Shown here one piece after another: positions 52,565 to 61,809 of a stretch of 64,000 nt of DNA (positions are counted from its first letter, which is position 1; the number at the start of each line of letters is the position of its first letter). Below the pieces are notes generated by a model that had not been told where the DNA came from, ran no database searches, and saw only the letters and a program-made list of their open reading frames with translations. The DNA comes from Acidobacteriota bacterium (GTDB lineage Bacteria > Acidobacteriota > Terriglobia > Bryobacterales > UBA6623): assembly GCA_016125275.1 (NCBI GenBank), contig WGMB01000002.1, positions 317,231-381,230 on the forward strand. Direction: 5' to 3'. A program made the position numbers and the translations under genes.

Positions 52565-53827
52565 GTGCGGATCGTCTACCTCACCGCCGGCGCCGGCGGA
52601 ACCATTTGCGGCAACTGCCTGCGCGACAACACGCTCGCAACGGCCCTGCGGCGGCTGGGCGAGGACGTGATCCTGCTGCCGGTCTACACGCCGATCCGCA
52701 CCGATGAGCTCGACGTTTCCGAACGAGAGGTCTACCTCGGCGGCGTCAACATCTACCTGCAGCAGAAGTCCGCGTTGTTTCGAGCACTGCCGCGGTTTCT
52801 CGACCGTGCGCTCGACAATCCCTCCCTGCTGCGCTGGGTCTCGAAGTTCGCCGTCAAGACGCTGCCGGAGGACCTAGGGGCGCTGACCGTGGCGACGGTG
52901 CTGGGCGAGCAAGGGCCGTTGCGCAAGGAGGTCCGGCGGCTCACCGACCACCTCAAGGAGCTGCGGCCGGACGTCGTCCACCTGACCAACTCCATGCTGG
53001 CCGGGCTGGCCCCCGCCATCCGCCGCGAGCTCTCCGTGCCCGTCGTCTGCGCGCTGCAAGGCGAGGACTACTACCTGGAGCATCTGCCGGAGCCCTACAG
53101 CTCGGAGGCTTTTGAGATTCTCCGCGGGATGGCCCCCTCGGTCGACCGCTTCGTGGCGCCCTGCCGCGATCACGCCCGAGCCCTGGCCAAACATCTGCGC
53201 TTCGACCCGGAAGCGGCAGCCGTCGTGCTGCCGGGCATCTCTCTCGAGGACTTCCCTGCCCGGGAGCCGCGTCGGAAAGAGCCGTTCACGGTGGGCTATC
53301 TGGCCCGCATCGCGCCGGAGAAGGGCCTGGATCTGCTGGTGAAGGCCTTACCGCCAGACGCCCACCTGCGGGCCGCCGGCTGGGTCAGCCCCGAGCACGA
53401 GCCGTTCGTCGAAAGCGTCCTGCAAGCGGTCGATCCGGCCAGGTTCTCCCACTTTCGCGACGTGGACCGCCGGGAGAAGATCGACCACCTCGGAGCAGCG
53501 GATGTCCTGTCGGTGCCCACCCTCTACGGGGCCTCCAAAGGTCTCTACGTGCTCGAAGCCTGGGCCGCGGGCATCCCGGCGGTGCAACCGCGAATCGGGG
53601 TCTTCCCGGAACTGTTCGAGGCCGCGGGCGGCGGCGGACTCCTGTTCGAGCCCGGCGACGCCGAAGGCCTGCGCACAGCCCTCGAGCGTCTGCGCGACAA
53701 GCCTGAAGAAGCCGCCGCCATGGGTCGCCACGGCCGTGACGCCGTCGAGCGCTTCTTCAACGCCGAACGGATGGCGCAGGAGACGGTGGCGGTCTACCAG
53801 GACCTGCTCGGCCGGGGCGTATCCTGA
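52565..53827 (+). CDS. Glycosyltransferase family 4 (GT-B fold)
   Basis: 420 residues from GTG 52565. It begins VRIVYLTAGAGGTICGNCLR, then the acceptor domain. The donor domain starts FTVGYLARIAPEKGLDLLVK (~residue 240), and the E-x7-E-like motif is in GASKGLYVLEAWAAGIPAVQ (~residue 322). It transfers a sugar from an activated donor, probably for polysaccharide or lipid synthesis. A short gap (53828-54055) follows in which I see nothing. Confidence 0.87.
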   Translation: MRIVYLTAGAGGTICGNCLRDNTLATALRRLGEDVILLPVYTPIRTDELDVSEREVYLGGVNIYLQQKSALFRALPRFLDRALDNPSLLRWVSKFAVKTLPEDLGALTVATVLGEQGPLRKEVRRLTDHLKELRPDVVHLTNSMLAGLAPAIRRELSVPVVCALQGEDYYLEHLPEPYSSEAFEILRGMAPSVDRFVAPCRDHARALAKHLRFDPEAAAVVLPGISLEDFPAREPRRKEPFTVGYLARIAPEKGLDLLVKALPPDAHLRAAGWVSPEHEPFVESVLQAVDPARFSHFRDVDRREKIDHLGAADVLSVPTLYGASKGLYVLEAWAAGIPAVQPRIGVFPELFEAAGGGGLLFEPGDAEGLRTALERLRDKPEEAAAMGRHGRDAVERFFNAERMAQETVAVYQDLLGRGVS

Positions 53828-54055
53828 GCCAGGCAGTGGACTCACTTCCTGGTCACGTTCATGATCCGCATCAACGTTTCACGAAGCCAAGACCCATCGT
53901 TCCCGGTACTTGGACAGGGCCGCCGACGGAGAGACGATCGTCAGGCAAGAGCGAGTGAAGCTGCTGCTCGACACCTCACGCCGGACCCGCTCATTCAGCA
54001 GTACCCGGTCCGCACCATCTGGTGAGATCCGGCCACGCCGGTCCCGCTAGACTGG

Positions 54056-54484
54056 ATGTTGGCCCAAGAATTTCGTCATACCCGCCGGGTCCACTTCCAG
54101 GACACCGACCTCGCCGGCATCATCCACTTCTCGAACTACTTCCGCTATATGGAGGAGACCGAGACCGAGTTCCTCTACGCCCTGGGCGCCCAGAGCGGCG
54201 AGGCGGACTTTCACGAGTGGTTCCTCTCCCCTCGTGTGGGCGTGCAAGCCGAGTTCCTGCGTCCGACCCGCTTCGGCGACAAGCTCGACGTGATGCTCAG
54301 CGTCGAGCACATGGGCCGCTCCTCGATCGGCTTCCGGTTCCGCTTTCTGCGCGGCGACGAGTTGGTGGCTCGCGGGTCGATGCGCGCCGTCTACGTAGGC
54401 CACAACGAAAATGGCGGGTTGCGGTCGACCGCGATTCCCGACAAGCTCCGCCCCCTGCTCGAACCGTATCTCGTGAAGGAATAA
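54056..54484 (+). CDS. Hotdog-fold acyl-CoA thioesterase (4-hydroxybenzoyl-CoA thioesterase-like)
   Basis: 142 residues. The 4HBT motif FQDTDLAGIIHFSNYFRYME is near the N-terminus, with the catalytic Asp in D-x-D-x-A-G, followed by the rest of the single hotdog domain (RPTRFGDKLDVMLSVEHMG). It hydrolyses acyl-CoA or related thioesters. A TAGACT box lies two bases before ATG 54056; TTG 54059 would suit it better as a leaderless start. Confidence 0.87.
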   Translation: MLAQEFRHTRRVHFQDTDLAGIIHFSNYFRYMEETETEFLYALGAQSGEADFHEWFLSPRVGVQAEFLRPTRFGDKLDVMLSVEHMGRSSIGFRFRFLRGDELVARGSMRAVYVGHNENGGLRSTAIPDKLRPLLEPYLVKE

Positions 54485-54526
54485 GAGGAGATTTCCGATC
54501 GCGCAGGCCGCCGATCGTGGCACAAT

Positions 54527-54560
54527 GAACGGTTCACGGCTCACCGTTCACGGTTGACGG
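54527..54560 (+). repeat. Left copy of a short inverted repeat flanking the KdgD-type gene
   Basis: A 34-base stretch made of tandem TTCACGG-like words. Its reverse complement aligns by eye at about three-quarters identity with 55494-55527, on the other side of the gene. Confidence 0.5.
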
Positions 54561-54570
54561 AACTACCACA

Positions 54571-55491
54571 ATGCCCATGATGGATCCCCAGGAGCTTCGC
54601 TCCAAGCTCACCGGCGTTATCGCCTTTCCGGTCACCCCGTTTTCGCCCGCGGACCTGTCGCTCGACCTGGAGGGCTACCGCGCCAACGTGCGCGAGATGC
54701 TCGACTTCGACATGGCCGCACTCGTGGCCGCCGGCGGCACGGGCGAGCTCTACTCGCTGACGCCCGATGAGATCCTCTCCGTCGTCAAGGCGACCGTCGA
54801 GGAGACCCAGGGCAAGACGCCCGTCCTGGCGGGCGTGGGCTTCGGCGGGGGCCTGTCGCGGGAGCTCGCCAGGGCCGCCACCGAGGCCGGCGCGGACGGC
54901 ATTCTGATGTTCCCGCCCTACTACCCGGACGCCGACTTCGAGGGCCTGCTGGACTACTACAAGGGCATCGCCGCGAACACCTCGCTGGGCCTGCTGCTCT
55001 ACTCCCGGGACTGGGTGAAGCTGTCGCCGGCCAACGTGGCGCGCTTGTGCGACGAGATCCCGAACCTGATCGCGCTGAAGGAAGGCCAGGCCGACCTGCG
55101 CACCTACCAGCGCATCATGGCCCGCATGGGCGACCGGCTCCACTGGATCGGCGGCATCGGCGACGACATGGTGCCCGGCTACTACTCCATCGGCATCCGC
55201 ACCTACACCTCCTCCATCGCCACCATCGCGCCGCGCCTGTCGCTGCAGTTGCACGAGCGCGCCTCGATGCTCGACAACGCGAGCCTCGACCGGCTGATGA
55301 AGAACTACGTGCTGCCGCTCTACGGGCTGCGCGCTCGCCGCAAGGGCTACGAGGTCACCGTCATGAAAGAGGCGATGAACCTGCTCGGCAAGAAGGGCGG
55401 CGTCGTCCGTCCGCCGCTGCCGCGCGACCTGCGCGAGGGCGAGCGGGAAGAGATCGAGAAACTGCTGGCCGCCTACGCGCCGGTGCTTTGA
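54571..55491 (+). CDS. kdgD: 5-dehydro-4-deoxyglucarate dehydratase-like (DHDPS superfamily)
   Basis: 306 residues from ATG 54571. The N-terminus GVIAFPVTPFSPADLSLDLE and the motif LVAAGGTGELYSLTPDEI are typical of KdgD. The Schiff-base lysine lies in NLIALKEGQADLRTYQ (~residue 170), and YSRDW holds the catalytic Tyr. KdgD converts 5-dehydro-4-deoxyglucarate to alpha-ketoglutarate semialdehyde in glucarate/galactarate breakdown. It stands alone here without other glucarate genes and is flanked by short inverted repeats. Confidence 0.82.
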   Translation: MPMMDPQELRSKLTGVIAFPVTPFSPADLSLDLEGYRANVREMLDFDMAALVAAGGTGELYSLTPDEILSVVKATVEETQGKTPVLAGVGFGGGLSRELARAATEAGADGILMFPPYYPDADFEGLLDYYKGIAANTSLGLLLYSRDWVKLSPANVARLCDEIPNLIALKEGQADLRTYQRIMARMGDRLHWIGGIGDDMVPGYYSIGIRTYTSSIATIAPRLSLQLHERASMLDNASLDRLMKNYVLPLYGLRARRKGYEVTVMKEAMNLLGKKGGVVRPPLPRDLREGEREEIEKLLAAYAPVL

Positions 55492-55493
55492 GT

Positions 55494-55527
55494 CCGGTGA
55501 TCCGTGAGCGGTAAACAGTGAACGGCG
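55494..55527 (-). repeat. Right copy of the short inverted repeat flanking the KdgD-type gene
   Basis: Inverted partner of 54527-54560. It contains the GTG start codon of the next gene (55518). Confidence 0.5.
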
Positions 55528-56603
55528 GTTGGAGAGCGGTGGTCGCACTGGCGGCGCTGGCGGGGCTATCGGCTTGCGCCACGAAGTTGGGGCCGCGGAC
55601 GGTGCCCGTCAATCGCTTCAACTACAACGAGGCGATCGCCCGCTCGCTCAATGAGCAACTGCTGCTGAACCTGGTGCGCTTGCGCTACCGGGACACGCCG
55701 ATGTTCATCGACGTCGGCTCGGTGATCTCGCAATACTCGTTCAGCGCCAGCGCCTCGGCCTCGCCGACGATCAAGATCGACGGCGGCAAGTCCAACGAGT
55801 ACGGCCTGGGGGTCGGGGGCTCCTACACCGAGAACCCGACCATCACCTACGAGCCCTTGCGCGGCGGAGCGGCGGCCAAGCGGCTGCTCTCGCCCATCGA
55901 CCCCGCCACGCTGGCGTTGCTGTCTCAGTCGGGCTGGAGCATCGAGCGCCTGCTGGTGTGCTGCGTCCAAGAGGTCAACGGCATTCCCAACGCCTTGGCC
56001 GCCACCGGTCCCGCGCCGACCCGGCTGCCTGACAATGCCCGGTTCCGCCGCTTGGCCGAGCTGATGCGCGAGCTGCAAACGCAGGACCGGCTCCGCTTCC
56101 GCCCGATCTACCAGCGCACCGAGGACAACACGCAGCAGCAAGTCGGCGTGACGCTCTCGTTCGGCGACGAGGACGACGCCACGGCCAGAGAACTGGCTGA
56201 GATCCTGCGTCTACCCGACGGCGAACGCACCTTCCGCCTAGTGACGCAGGTGCCGAAGGCGAACGCCGACGAGATCGGCGTCTCCGGCCGCTCCCTGCTG
56301 GGCGTGCTCTTCTTCCTGTCGCTGGCCGTGGACGCCCCCCAGGAGCATCGCCAAGCCGGACTGATCGGCGGCGCCGACCTGGACTGGCAGACCGTCATCG
56401 GCGGCCTGCTGCGCATCCAGAACGCCACCGCCGCTCCCGAAGACGCCTTCGTGCGCATCCAGTACCGCGGCCGCTGGTTCTACATCGGCGACTCGGACCT
56501 GAACTCGAAGACGACCTTCAACCTGCTCAACTACCTCTACTCGCTGCAGGCCGCCGGGGCCGAAGGCGCCAGCCCGCTGCTGACCGTCGGCGTAGGCCGC
56601 TGA
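55518..56603 (+). CDS. Lipoprotein of unknown function
   Basis: 361 residues from GTG 55518. Lipoprotein signal with lipobox LSAC (WRAVVALAALAGLSACATKL). A conserved-looking N-terminal segment follows (FNYNEAIARSLNEQLLLNLV and RLRYRDTPMFIDVGS), then a mixed alpha/beta body. I recall the same N-terminal pattern in unannotated bacterial lipoproteins but know of no function. It probably sits on the outer membrane. The 5' end coincides with the right inverted repeat of kdgD. Confidence 0.72.
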   Translation: MNGGWRAVVALAALAGLSACATKLGPRTVPVNRFNYNEAIARSLNEQLLLNLVRLRYRDTPMFIDVGSVISQYSFSASASASPTIKIDGGKSNEYGLGVGGSYTENPTITYEPLRGGAAAKRLLSPIDPATLALLSQSGWSIERLLVCCVQEVNGIPNALAATGPAPTRLPDNARFRRLAELMRELQTQDRLRFRPIYQRTEDNTQQQVGVTLSFGDEDDATARELAEILRLPDGERTFRLVTQVPKANADEIGVSGRSLLGVLFFLSLAVDAPQEHRQAGLIGGADLDWQTVIGGLLRIQNATAAPEDAFVRIQYRGRWFYIGDSDLNSKTTFNLLNYLYSLQAAGAEGASPLLTVGVGR

Positions 56604-56660
56604 CGCCTGAATCACCGAGCGGCCCCGGTGGGGCCGGACATTCGTGTCCGGCCATCCTCG

Positions 56661-57443
56661 CTACTCGTAGTAGTCCGGCGCCAGCTTCGTCGTCTGGATG
56701 AGCACCGGGTCGTGCGTCAGCAGAAACTCGCCGTGGGTCGACTCCACGATGCGTTTGAGCCGTACGATCGCCGCCCGCGCGCTGTCGTCGTCCACACTCT
56801 GGCCCGGCAGAATCTCCTCGTCGTAGTTCTCCATCAAGTCGCCGGCGTCGGCCGGCATCACCTTCATGCCCGATTTCGGCAGCAGCACGGCCATCGACTG
56901 ATGCCCCGGCATGTGGCCTCGGGTGGAGATCACGTCCACGCCGGGAACGATCTCCCAATCGCCGTCGATCAGGTGCCAGTGGATGTCCGGGTAATCAAAG
57001 TCCGGCTTGATGACGGCGTCGCTGGGCACGGCTTCGTTCATGGCGAACTCATACTCCCGCCGCTGCATCGTGATGCGCGCGTGGCGGAAATGCTTGATGT
57101 TGCCGGTGTGGTCGAAGTGTGAGTGGCTGATGACCACCTCGCCCACGTCCTTGGGGCTGACGCCGATCTGCTCGAGCTGCGTCAGCAGCTCGTGTTGCGG
57201 CTCGACGATCGGCGGATAGCCGCCGTGGCGACGGGGAAAGTACTCCGCGCGCCGGAAAGGGTCCTCGACGTTGTAGGAGTTGAACCCGGCGTCAAACAGC
57301 ACGTAGCCCTTCGTGGTCTGGATCAGATAGGCGCAGATCGGTTCGGCCATGATGTAGCGGCCGCCCCGGTCGCGGGTGGAAACAGTCTTGTGCAGGATCT
57401 CGTAGCCGCAAAGCAGCACGTAGAGCCTTCGGGCCTCGGTCAT
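56661..57443 (-). CDS. Metallo-beta-lactamase-fold hydrolase, N-acyl-homoserine lactonase-like
   Basis: 260 residues from ATG 57443. Metal-binding motif EVVISHSHFDHTGNIKHFRH (~residue 106), then TRGHMPGHQSMAVLL (His), and the Asp in MPADAGDLMENYDEEI. This layout is that of AHL lactonases (AttM/AiiA-like) and related lactone hydrolases. It would open lactone rings, possibly quenching quorum signals; a metabolic lactone is equally possible. No signal peptide. Confidence 0.82.
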   Translation of the reverse strand: MTEARRLYVLLCGYEILHKTVSTRDRGGRYIMAEPICAYLIQTTKGYVLFDAGFNSYNVEDPFRRAEYFPRRHGGYPPIVEPQHELLTQLEQIGVSPKDVGEVVISHSHFDHTGNIKHFRHARITMQRREYEFAMNEAVPSDAVIKPDFDYPDIHWHLIDGDWEIVPGVDVISTRGHMPGHQSMAVLLPKSGMKVMPADAGDLMENYDEEILPGQSVDDDSARAAIVRLKRIVESTHGEFLLTHDPVLIQTTKLAPDYYE

Positions 57444-57576
57444 GGCGAGAGCGCTCCTGGTTTCGGGCGAAATCGGACGGGAACGAGGAGCGAACGAGGC
57501 CCCGGAACAGCAAGGGTTTCCCCTACGGTAGCAGCCCGGGCGCGCCCTGTAACGAAAGGGGGGCCGGGCCACGTCA

Positions 57577-57585
57577 TGATATAAT
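57577..57585 (+). promoter_or_regulatory. Consensus extended -10 promoter (TGATATAAT) for the DUF1592/DUF1552 pair
   Basis: TG-A-TATAAT is a perfect extended -10 element in a GC-rich region. A start near 57592 would give a short leader of ~16 bases that includes a run of A's before ATG 57608. No -35 element is needed. Confidence 0.6.
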
Positions 57586-57607
57586 ACAGGCCGAAAAAAA
57601 AGCGCCC

Positions 57608-59953
57608 ATGCTCTTCACAACACAGGGGTTTCGAATCGCCGCGCTGGTTGCAGCGGCGCTCCCCCTGTCCGCTGCGCCGGCCTTCGAAGAAGCCGTCCAG
57701 CCCTTCCTGCAGCAGAACTGCGTCGCCTGCCACAACAACGACACGAAGATGGCCGACGTGGACTTGGCCTTCGCGGGTGAAGCGGCGGCGCTCGAGCATC
57801 CCTACATCTGGCAGGACGTGAAGCGCATGATCGCGCGCGGCACGATGCCGCCGACCGGCATGCCGCGCCCCGACGCCGCCGCCGTCGAGCAGGTGATCTC
57901 GTGGATCGACGTGAAGCTGCGGGAGGCCGCCGCCAACGCCAAGCCCGACCCCGGCCGCGTGACGGCTCGCCGCCTCAACCGCACCGAGTACAACAACACC
58001 GTTCGCGATCTGTTCGGCATCGACTTCCAGCCGGCTGACGAGTTTCCGGTGGACGACTCCGGCTACGGCTTCGACAACATCGGCGACGTGCTCACCGTGT
58101 CGCCGGTGCTGATGGAAAAGTACCTGGCCGCCGCCGGACGCATCGCCCGAGCCGCGATCGCGACCGATCGAAAGATCCCCAAGCCCGTCTCGGAGCGCTA
58201 CCAGCAGTCCCGCGCGGAGGACGGTCGCGCCGAGACCGTGGCGGTCGGCCGGATCGTGGGCTTCGATCCCGCCGGCGGCATCGAGGTCTCTCACAAGTTC
58301 CCCGCCACCGGCGACTACGAGATTCGCGTGCGGACGGTCGACCGCCGCCCGCTGCTCGAAAAGGACGGCGTCTCCGTTCCGCCGCCGCCGGTGCACATGG
58401 CCCTCTTCGTCGACGGCCGCCAGCTCGATGAAATGATCGTCCAGCGCGGCGCCGAGGAGCCTTATCCGCCCATTGACGGGCGCTGGCGCGTGCCGGCGGG
58501 CAAGCATGAGCTCGCCGCCATGTTCGTCGACGCCGAGACCGGGCCGTTCGACCCGAACCGCGACTTCGAAAAGCGCCTGCTCTACTCCGACTACATCGAG
58601 ATCGAAGGCCCCTACGACGCCGAACCGCCGCCCCCGCCGTCCTTCCAGCAGCAGTACGTCACCTGCTCGCCGAGCGCCTGGGACGACCAGGAGCGCTGCG
58701 CCAAGAACATCCTCAGCCACGTGGCGCGCCGGGCTTGGCGGCGTCCGGTGGCGGCCGAAGAGGTCGACAAGCTGGTGAGCTTCGTAAAGCTCGCCCACGA
58801 CGAAGGCGGCTCGTTCGAAGAGGGCTTGCAGGTGGCTCTGCAAGCGACCCTGGTCTCGCCGTATTTCCTGTTCCGCATCGAGCGCGACGCCAATCCGACT
58901 GACGCCGAGAACATCCACCGCCTGGGCCCGTATGAGCTGGCCTCGCGGCTGAGCTACTTCTTGTGGAGCTCCGCGCCGGACGAGGAGCTACTGACCGCCG
59001 CCGGCCGGGGCGACTTGCAGGACGACGCCAAGCTGCGTGCGCAGGTCCAGCGCCTGCTCCGGGACCCGCGCTCGTCGGCGCTGATCGAAAACTTCGCCGG
59101 CCAGTGGCTCGAGCTGCGCAATCTCTCGCGCGCCAACCCCGACCCGGATCTATTCCCGGAGTTCGACGACGAGCTGCGCAAGGCAATGCGCCGCGAGACC
59201 GAGCTGTTCTTCGACTCTTTGCTGCGCGAAGACCGCTCCGTACTGGACTTTCTGGACGCCAAGTACACCTTCTTGAACGAGCGTCTGGCCAAGCACTACG
59301 GCATCGAGGGCGTTCGCGGCAAGGAGTTTCGCAAGGTCGCCGTCGACGGCAACCAGCGCGGCGGCATTTTGAGCCAGGCCAGCGTTCTGACGGTCGCCTC
59401 CTACCCCACGCGCACCTCGCCGGTGCTGCGCGGCGTGTGGGTGCTCGACAACATTCTCAACGCGCCCGCGCCGCCCCCGCCGCCGGGCGTCCCCGAGCTG
59501 AAGGAAGACGAGGTCGGCGTGAACGGCACGCTGCGCCAACAGTTCGAGAAGCACCGCGCCGACCCCAGTTGCGCCGTTTGCCACAACCGCATCGACAGCC
59601 TGGGGTTCGGCCTCGAAAACTACGATCCGATCGGGCGCTGGCGCACGCTCGACGGCAAATGGCCGGTCGATTCGGCCGGCGAGCTCCCCGGCGGACACAA
59701 GTTCACCAGCCCGGGCGAGCTCAAGTCGATTCTGCGTGAAACCGAGGGCGATATGTTCGTCCGAGGCTTGATCGAAAAGATGCTAACGTATGCACTGGGT
59801 CGGGGGGTCGAACGTTACGACACCCCGGCGATCGAACAGATTCGAGAGGGCATGGCCGCCAACGGCTACCGCTTCTCGAGCCTGATCGACGGCATCGTCA
59901 CCAGCGTGCCGTTCCGGATGCGCCGCGGCGAAGAGGTATCCAGCGATGATTAA
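57608..59953 (+). CDS. Secreted cytochrome-like protein, DUF1587/DUF1592/DUF1588/DUF1585
   Basis: 781 residues. A signal peptide (RIAALVAAALPLSAAPA) is followed by a c-type haem motif, QQNCVACHNND (residues ~36-42). Then come DUF1587 (TARRLNRTEYNNTVRDLFGI, ~120), DUF1592 (LGPYELASRLSYFLWSSAPD), DUF1588 with a second CxxCH (PSCAVCHNRIDSLGFGLENY) and DUF1585 at the C-terminus. These large exported cytochrome proteins are common in Planctomycetes and Acidobacteria and are always next to DUF1552, as here. The partner starts 8 bases before the stop. Confidence 0.92.
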   Translation: MLFTTQGFRIAALVAAALPLSAAPAFEEAVQPFLQQNCVACHNNDTKMADVDLAFAGEAAALEHPYIWQDVKRMIARGTMPPTGMPRPDAAAVEQVISWIDVKLREAAANAKPDPGRVTARRLNRTEYNNTVRDLFGIDFQPADEFPVDDSGYGFDNIGDVLTVSPVLMEKYLAAAGRIARAAIATDRKIPKPVSERYQQSRAEDGRAETVAVGRIVGFDPAGGIEVSHKFPATGDYEIRVRTVDRRPLLEKDGVSVPPPPVHMALFVDGRQLDEMIVQRGAEEPYPPIDGRWRVPAGKHELAAMFVDAETGPFDPNRDFEKRLLYSDYIEIEGPYDAEPPPPPSFQQQYVTCSPSAWDDQERCAKNILSHVARRAWRRPVAAEEVDKLVSFVKLAHDEGGSFEEGLQVALQATLVSPYFLFRIERDANPTDAENIHRLGPYELASRLSYFLWSSAPDEELLTAAGRGDLQDDAKLRAQVQRLLRDPRSSALIENFAGQWLELRNLSRANPDPDLFPEFDDELRKAMRRETELFFDSLLREDRSVLDFLDAKYTFLNERLAKHYGIEGVRGKEFRKVAVDGNQRGGILSQASVLTVASYPTRTSPVLRGVWVLDNILNAPAPPPPPGVPELKEDEVGVNGTLRQQFEKHRADPSCAVCHNRIDSLGFGLENYDPIGRWRTLDGKWPVDSAGELPGGHKFTSPGELKSILRETEGDMFVRGLIEKMLTYALGRGVERYDTPAIEQIREGMAANGYRFSSLIDGIVTSVPFRMRRGEEVSSDD

Positions 59954-61307
59954 CACCGGCAAGCACCTGCAACGACGGACCTTCCTGCGCGGTCTGGGGA
60001 CCGCGATGGCGTTGCCGTTCCTGGACGCGATGGTTCCCGCCACGGCTCGCGCCAACCGCCTCGCCAAGGGCTTGGCCCCGCGCCGGCTGGCCTTCGCCTA
60101 CGTGCCCAACGGCGTCATCATGGAAGCCTTTCGGCCCGCGGGAGTGGGCGAGAATTTCGAGATCACGCGCGTCCTGGAGCCGATTGCCGCCTACAAGAAG
60201 GACATGCTGGTGTTCAGCGGCCTCACCCACAACAACGGGCGGGCTTTGGGCGACGGCCCCGGCGACCACGCCCGCGCGGCGGCGTCGTATCTGACCGGCG
60301 TGCATCCGAAAAAGACCGCCGGCGCGGACATCAAGAACGGCGTCTCGGTCGATCAGGTGGCCGCGATGGCGCTGGGCGACCAGACCCGTTTCGCCTCCCT
60401 GGAGCTCGGCACCGAACCCGGCCGCTTGGCGGGCAACTGCGACTCCGGCTATAGCTGCGCCTACTCCAACTCGATCTCCTGGCGCGGGCCGACCAGCCCG
60501 AACCCGCCGGAGATCAACCCCCGCTTGGTCTTCGAGCGCCTCTTCGGCGCCGCCGACGAGCCCAGCGATCCGGCTCTGCGCGCGCGCATGAAGTCCTACA
60601 AGAAGTCCATCCTCGACTTCGTGCAGGACGACACCAAGGCCCTGATGGGAACCCTCGGCCCGACCGACCAGCGCAAGATGGACGAGTACCTCTACGCCGT
60701 ACGCGACATCGAGAAGCGCATCGAGACGGCGGAGAAGAACGGCGAGACCGAGATCGTGCCCGACATCGAGCGCCCGGCGGGCGTTCCGGCGGACTTCGCC
60801 GAGCACGTCAAGCTGATGTACGACATGATGACGATCGCCTACCAGGCCGACCTGACGCGGGTGACGACCTTCATGTACGGCCGCGAGGGCTCCAACCGCA
60901 CCTATCGCCCCATCGGCGTCCCCGGCGCCCACCACGGCCTCACCCATCACCGCGGCGACGAGGAAAAGATCGAGGACATCACCAAGATCAACGTCCACCA
61001 CATGGAGCTGTTCGCCTACTTCCTCGACCGGCTGGCGTCGGTGCAGGAGGGCGACAACCGCCTGCTCGACAACATGATGGTGGTCTACGGCTCGGGCATC
61101 TCCGACGGCAACAAGCACTGGCACCACGACCTGCCGATCGTGATGGTCGGCGGAGGCGGCGGCACGATCCGGTCCGGCCGGCACGTGAGCTACTCCGGTG
61201 AGACCCCCATGACGAACCTCTACCTGTCGCTGCTCGACCGCGCCGGCGTCCCGAGCGAGACGCTCGGCGACTCCTCCGGCAAGCTCGAGCACCTCACCGA
61301 CCTCTAG
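59946..61307 (+). CDS. Tat-exported DUF1552 protein
   Basis: 453 residues with a Tat signal (LQRRTFLRGLGTAMALPFLD). The DUF1552 core is clear: RRLAFAYVPNGVIMEAF, HARAAASYLTGVHPKKT, RVTTFMYGREGSNRTY and YGSGISDGNKHWHHDLPIVM, with many conserved histidines. It is the standard partner of DUF1592-type cytochromes. The pair overlaps by 8 bases. Function unproved, likely an oxidoreductase-associated enzyme. Confidence 0.92.
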   Translation: MINTGKHLQRRTFLRGLGTAMALPFLDAMVPATARANRLAKGLAPRRLAFAYVPNGVIMEAFRPAGVGENFEITRVLEPIAAYKKDMLVFSGLTHNNGRALGDGPGDHARAAASYLTGVHPKKTAGADIKNGVSVDQVAAMALGDQTRFASLELGTEPGRLAGNCDSGYSCAYSNSISWRGPTSPNPPEINPRLVFERLFGAADEPSDPALRARMKSYKKSILDFVQDDTKALMGTLGPTDQRKMDEYLYAVRDIEKRIETAEKNGETEIVPDIERPAGVPADFAEHVKLMYDMMTIAYQADLTRVTTFMYGREGSNRTYRPIGVPGAHHGLTHHRGDEEKIEDITKINVHHMELFAYFLDRLASVQEGDNRLLDNMMVVYGSGISDGNKHWHHDLPIVMVGGGGGTIRSGRHVSYSGETPMTNLYLSLLDRAGVPSETLGDSSGKLEHLTDL

Positions 61308-61332
61308 AGCGTTCGTAACAGAACCGCGACAG

Positions 61333-61358
61333 ACGGCATCCCCTCCGCGGGATGCCGT
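61333..61358 (+). terminator. Perfect 10-bp hairpin after the DUF1552 gene
   Basis: ACGGCATCCC / GGGATGCCGT with a 6-base loop, followed by CGTTGCTT. It would end the DUF1592/DUF1552 transcript. Its 3' arm covers ATG 61352 of the next gene, which argues for a later start there. Confidence 0.5.
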
Positions 61359-61807
61359 CGTTGCTTCAGCCCGCCGATATCGTCATTCGTATGCTGCTGT
61401 CGGTCCTGCTGGCCGCGCCGGTGGGTTGGGAGCGCGAGTCGCTGGACAAGCCGGCGGGATTGCGCACGCACCTGCTGGTGGGCCTCGGCTCGGCGTGCTT
61501 CACGCTGGCCGGGCTGCTGCTCTACCAGGACCTCGGCGGCGGCGACAGCCGGCTCGACCCCACCCGCATCGTGCAGGGCGTCGCCGGCGGCATCGGCTTC
61601 CTCGGCGCCGGGACCATCCTCAAAGCGGGCCAAGACCCCAAAGGCCTGACCACGGCCGCCGGCGTATGGACGGTCGGCGCTGTCGGCGTCGCCTGCGGCT
61701 TGGGATACTTCCTCGTCGCCGGCTTGGCCGCGCTGGCCGCCCTGCTGGTGCTGCTCGCCGGTCGCCTCTCCGCCTTGCACGGCGCCTCAGGCGGCGACAA
61801 CCGCTGA
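61352..61807 (+). CDS. MgtC/SapB-family membrane protein
   Basis: 151 residues with about four or five membrane helices. The family start (IRMLLSVLLAAPVGWERESL) and GLRTHLLVGLGSACFTLAGL, RIVQGVAGGIGFLGAGTILK and GLTTAAGVWTVGAVGVACGL are diagnostic. It modulates magnesium-related ATPase function or ion homeostasis in relatives. ATG 61352 lies in a hairpin, so TTG 61361 or ATG 61391 could be the real start. The C-terminal cytoplasmic domain of MgtC is absent. Confidence 0.85.
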   Translation: MPSLLQPADIVIRMLLSVLLAAPVGWERESLDKPAGLRTHLLVGLGSACFTLAGLLLYQDLGGGDSRLDPTRIVQGVAGGIGFLGAGTILKAGQDPKGLTTAAGVWTVGAVGVACGLGYFLVAGLAALAALLVLLAGRLSALHGASGGDNR

Positions 61808-61809
61808 GG

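Noticed and set aside
53828-54055. Possible small gene or RNA in the gap after the glycosyltransferase
   Set aside because: No frame with start, ribosome site and family, and no strong hairpin.
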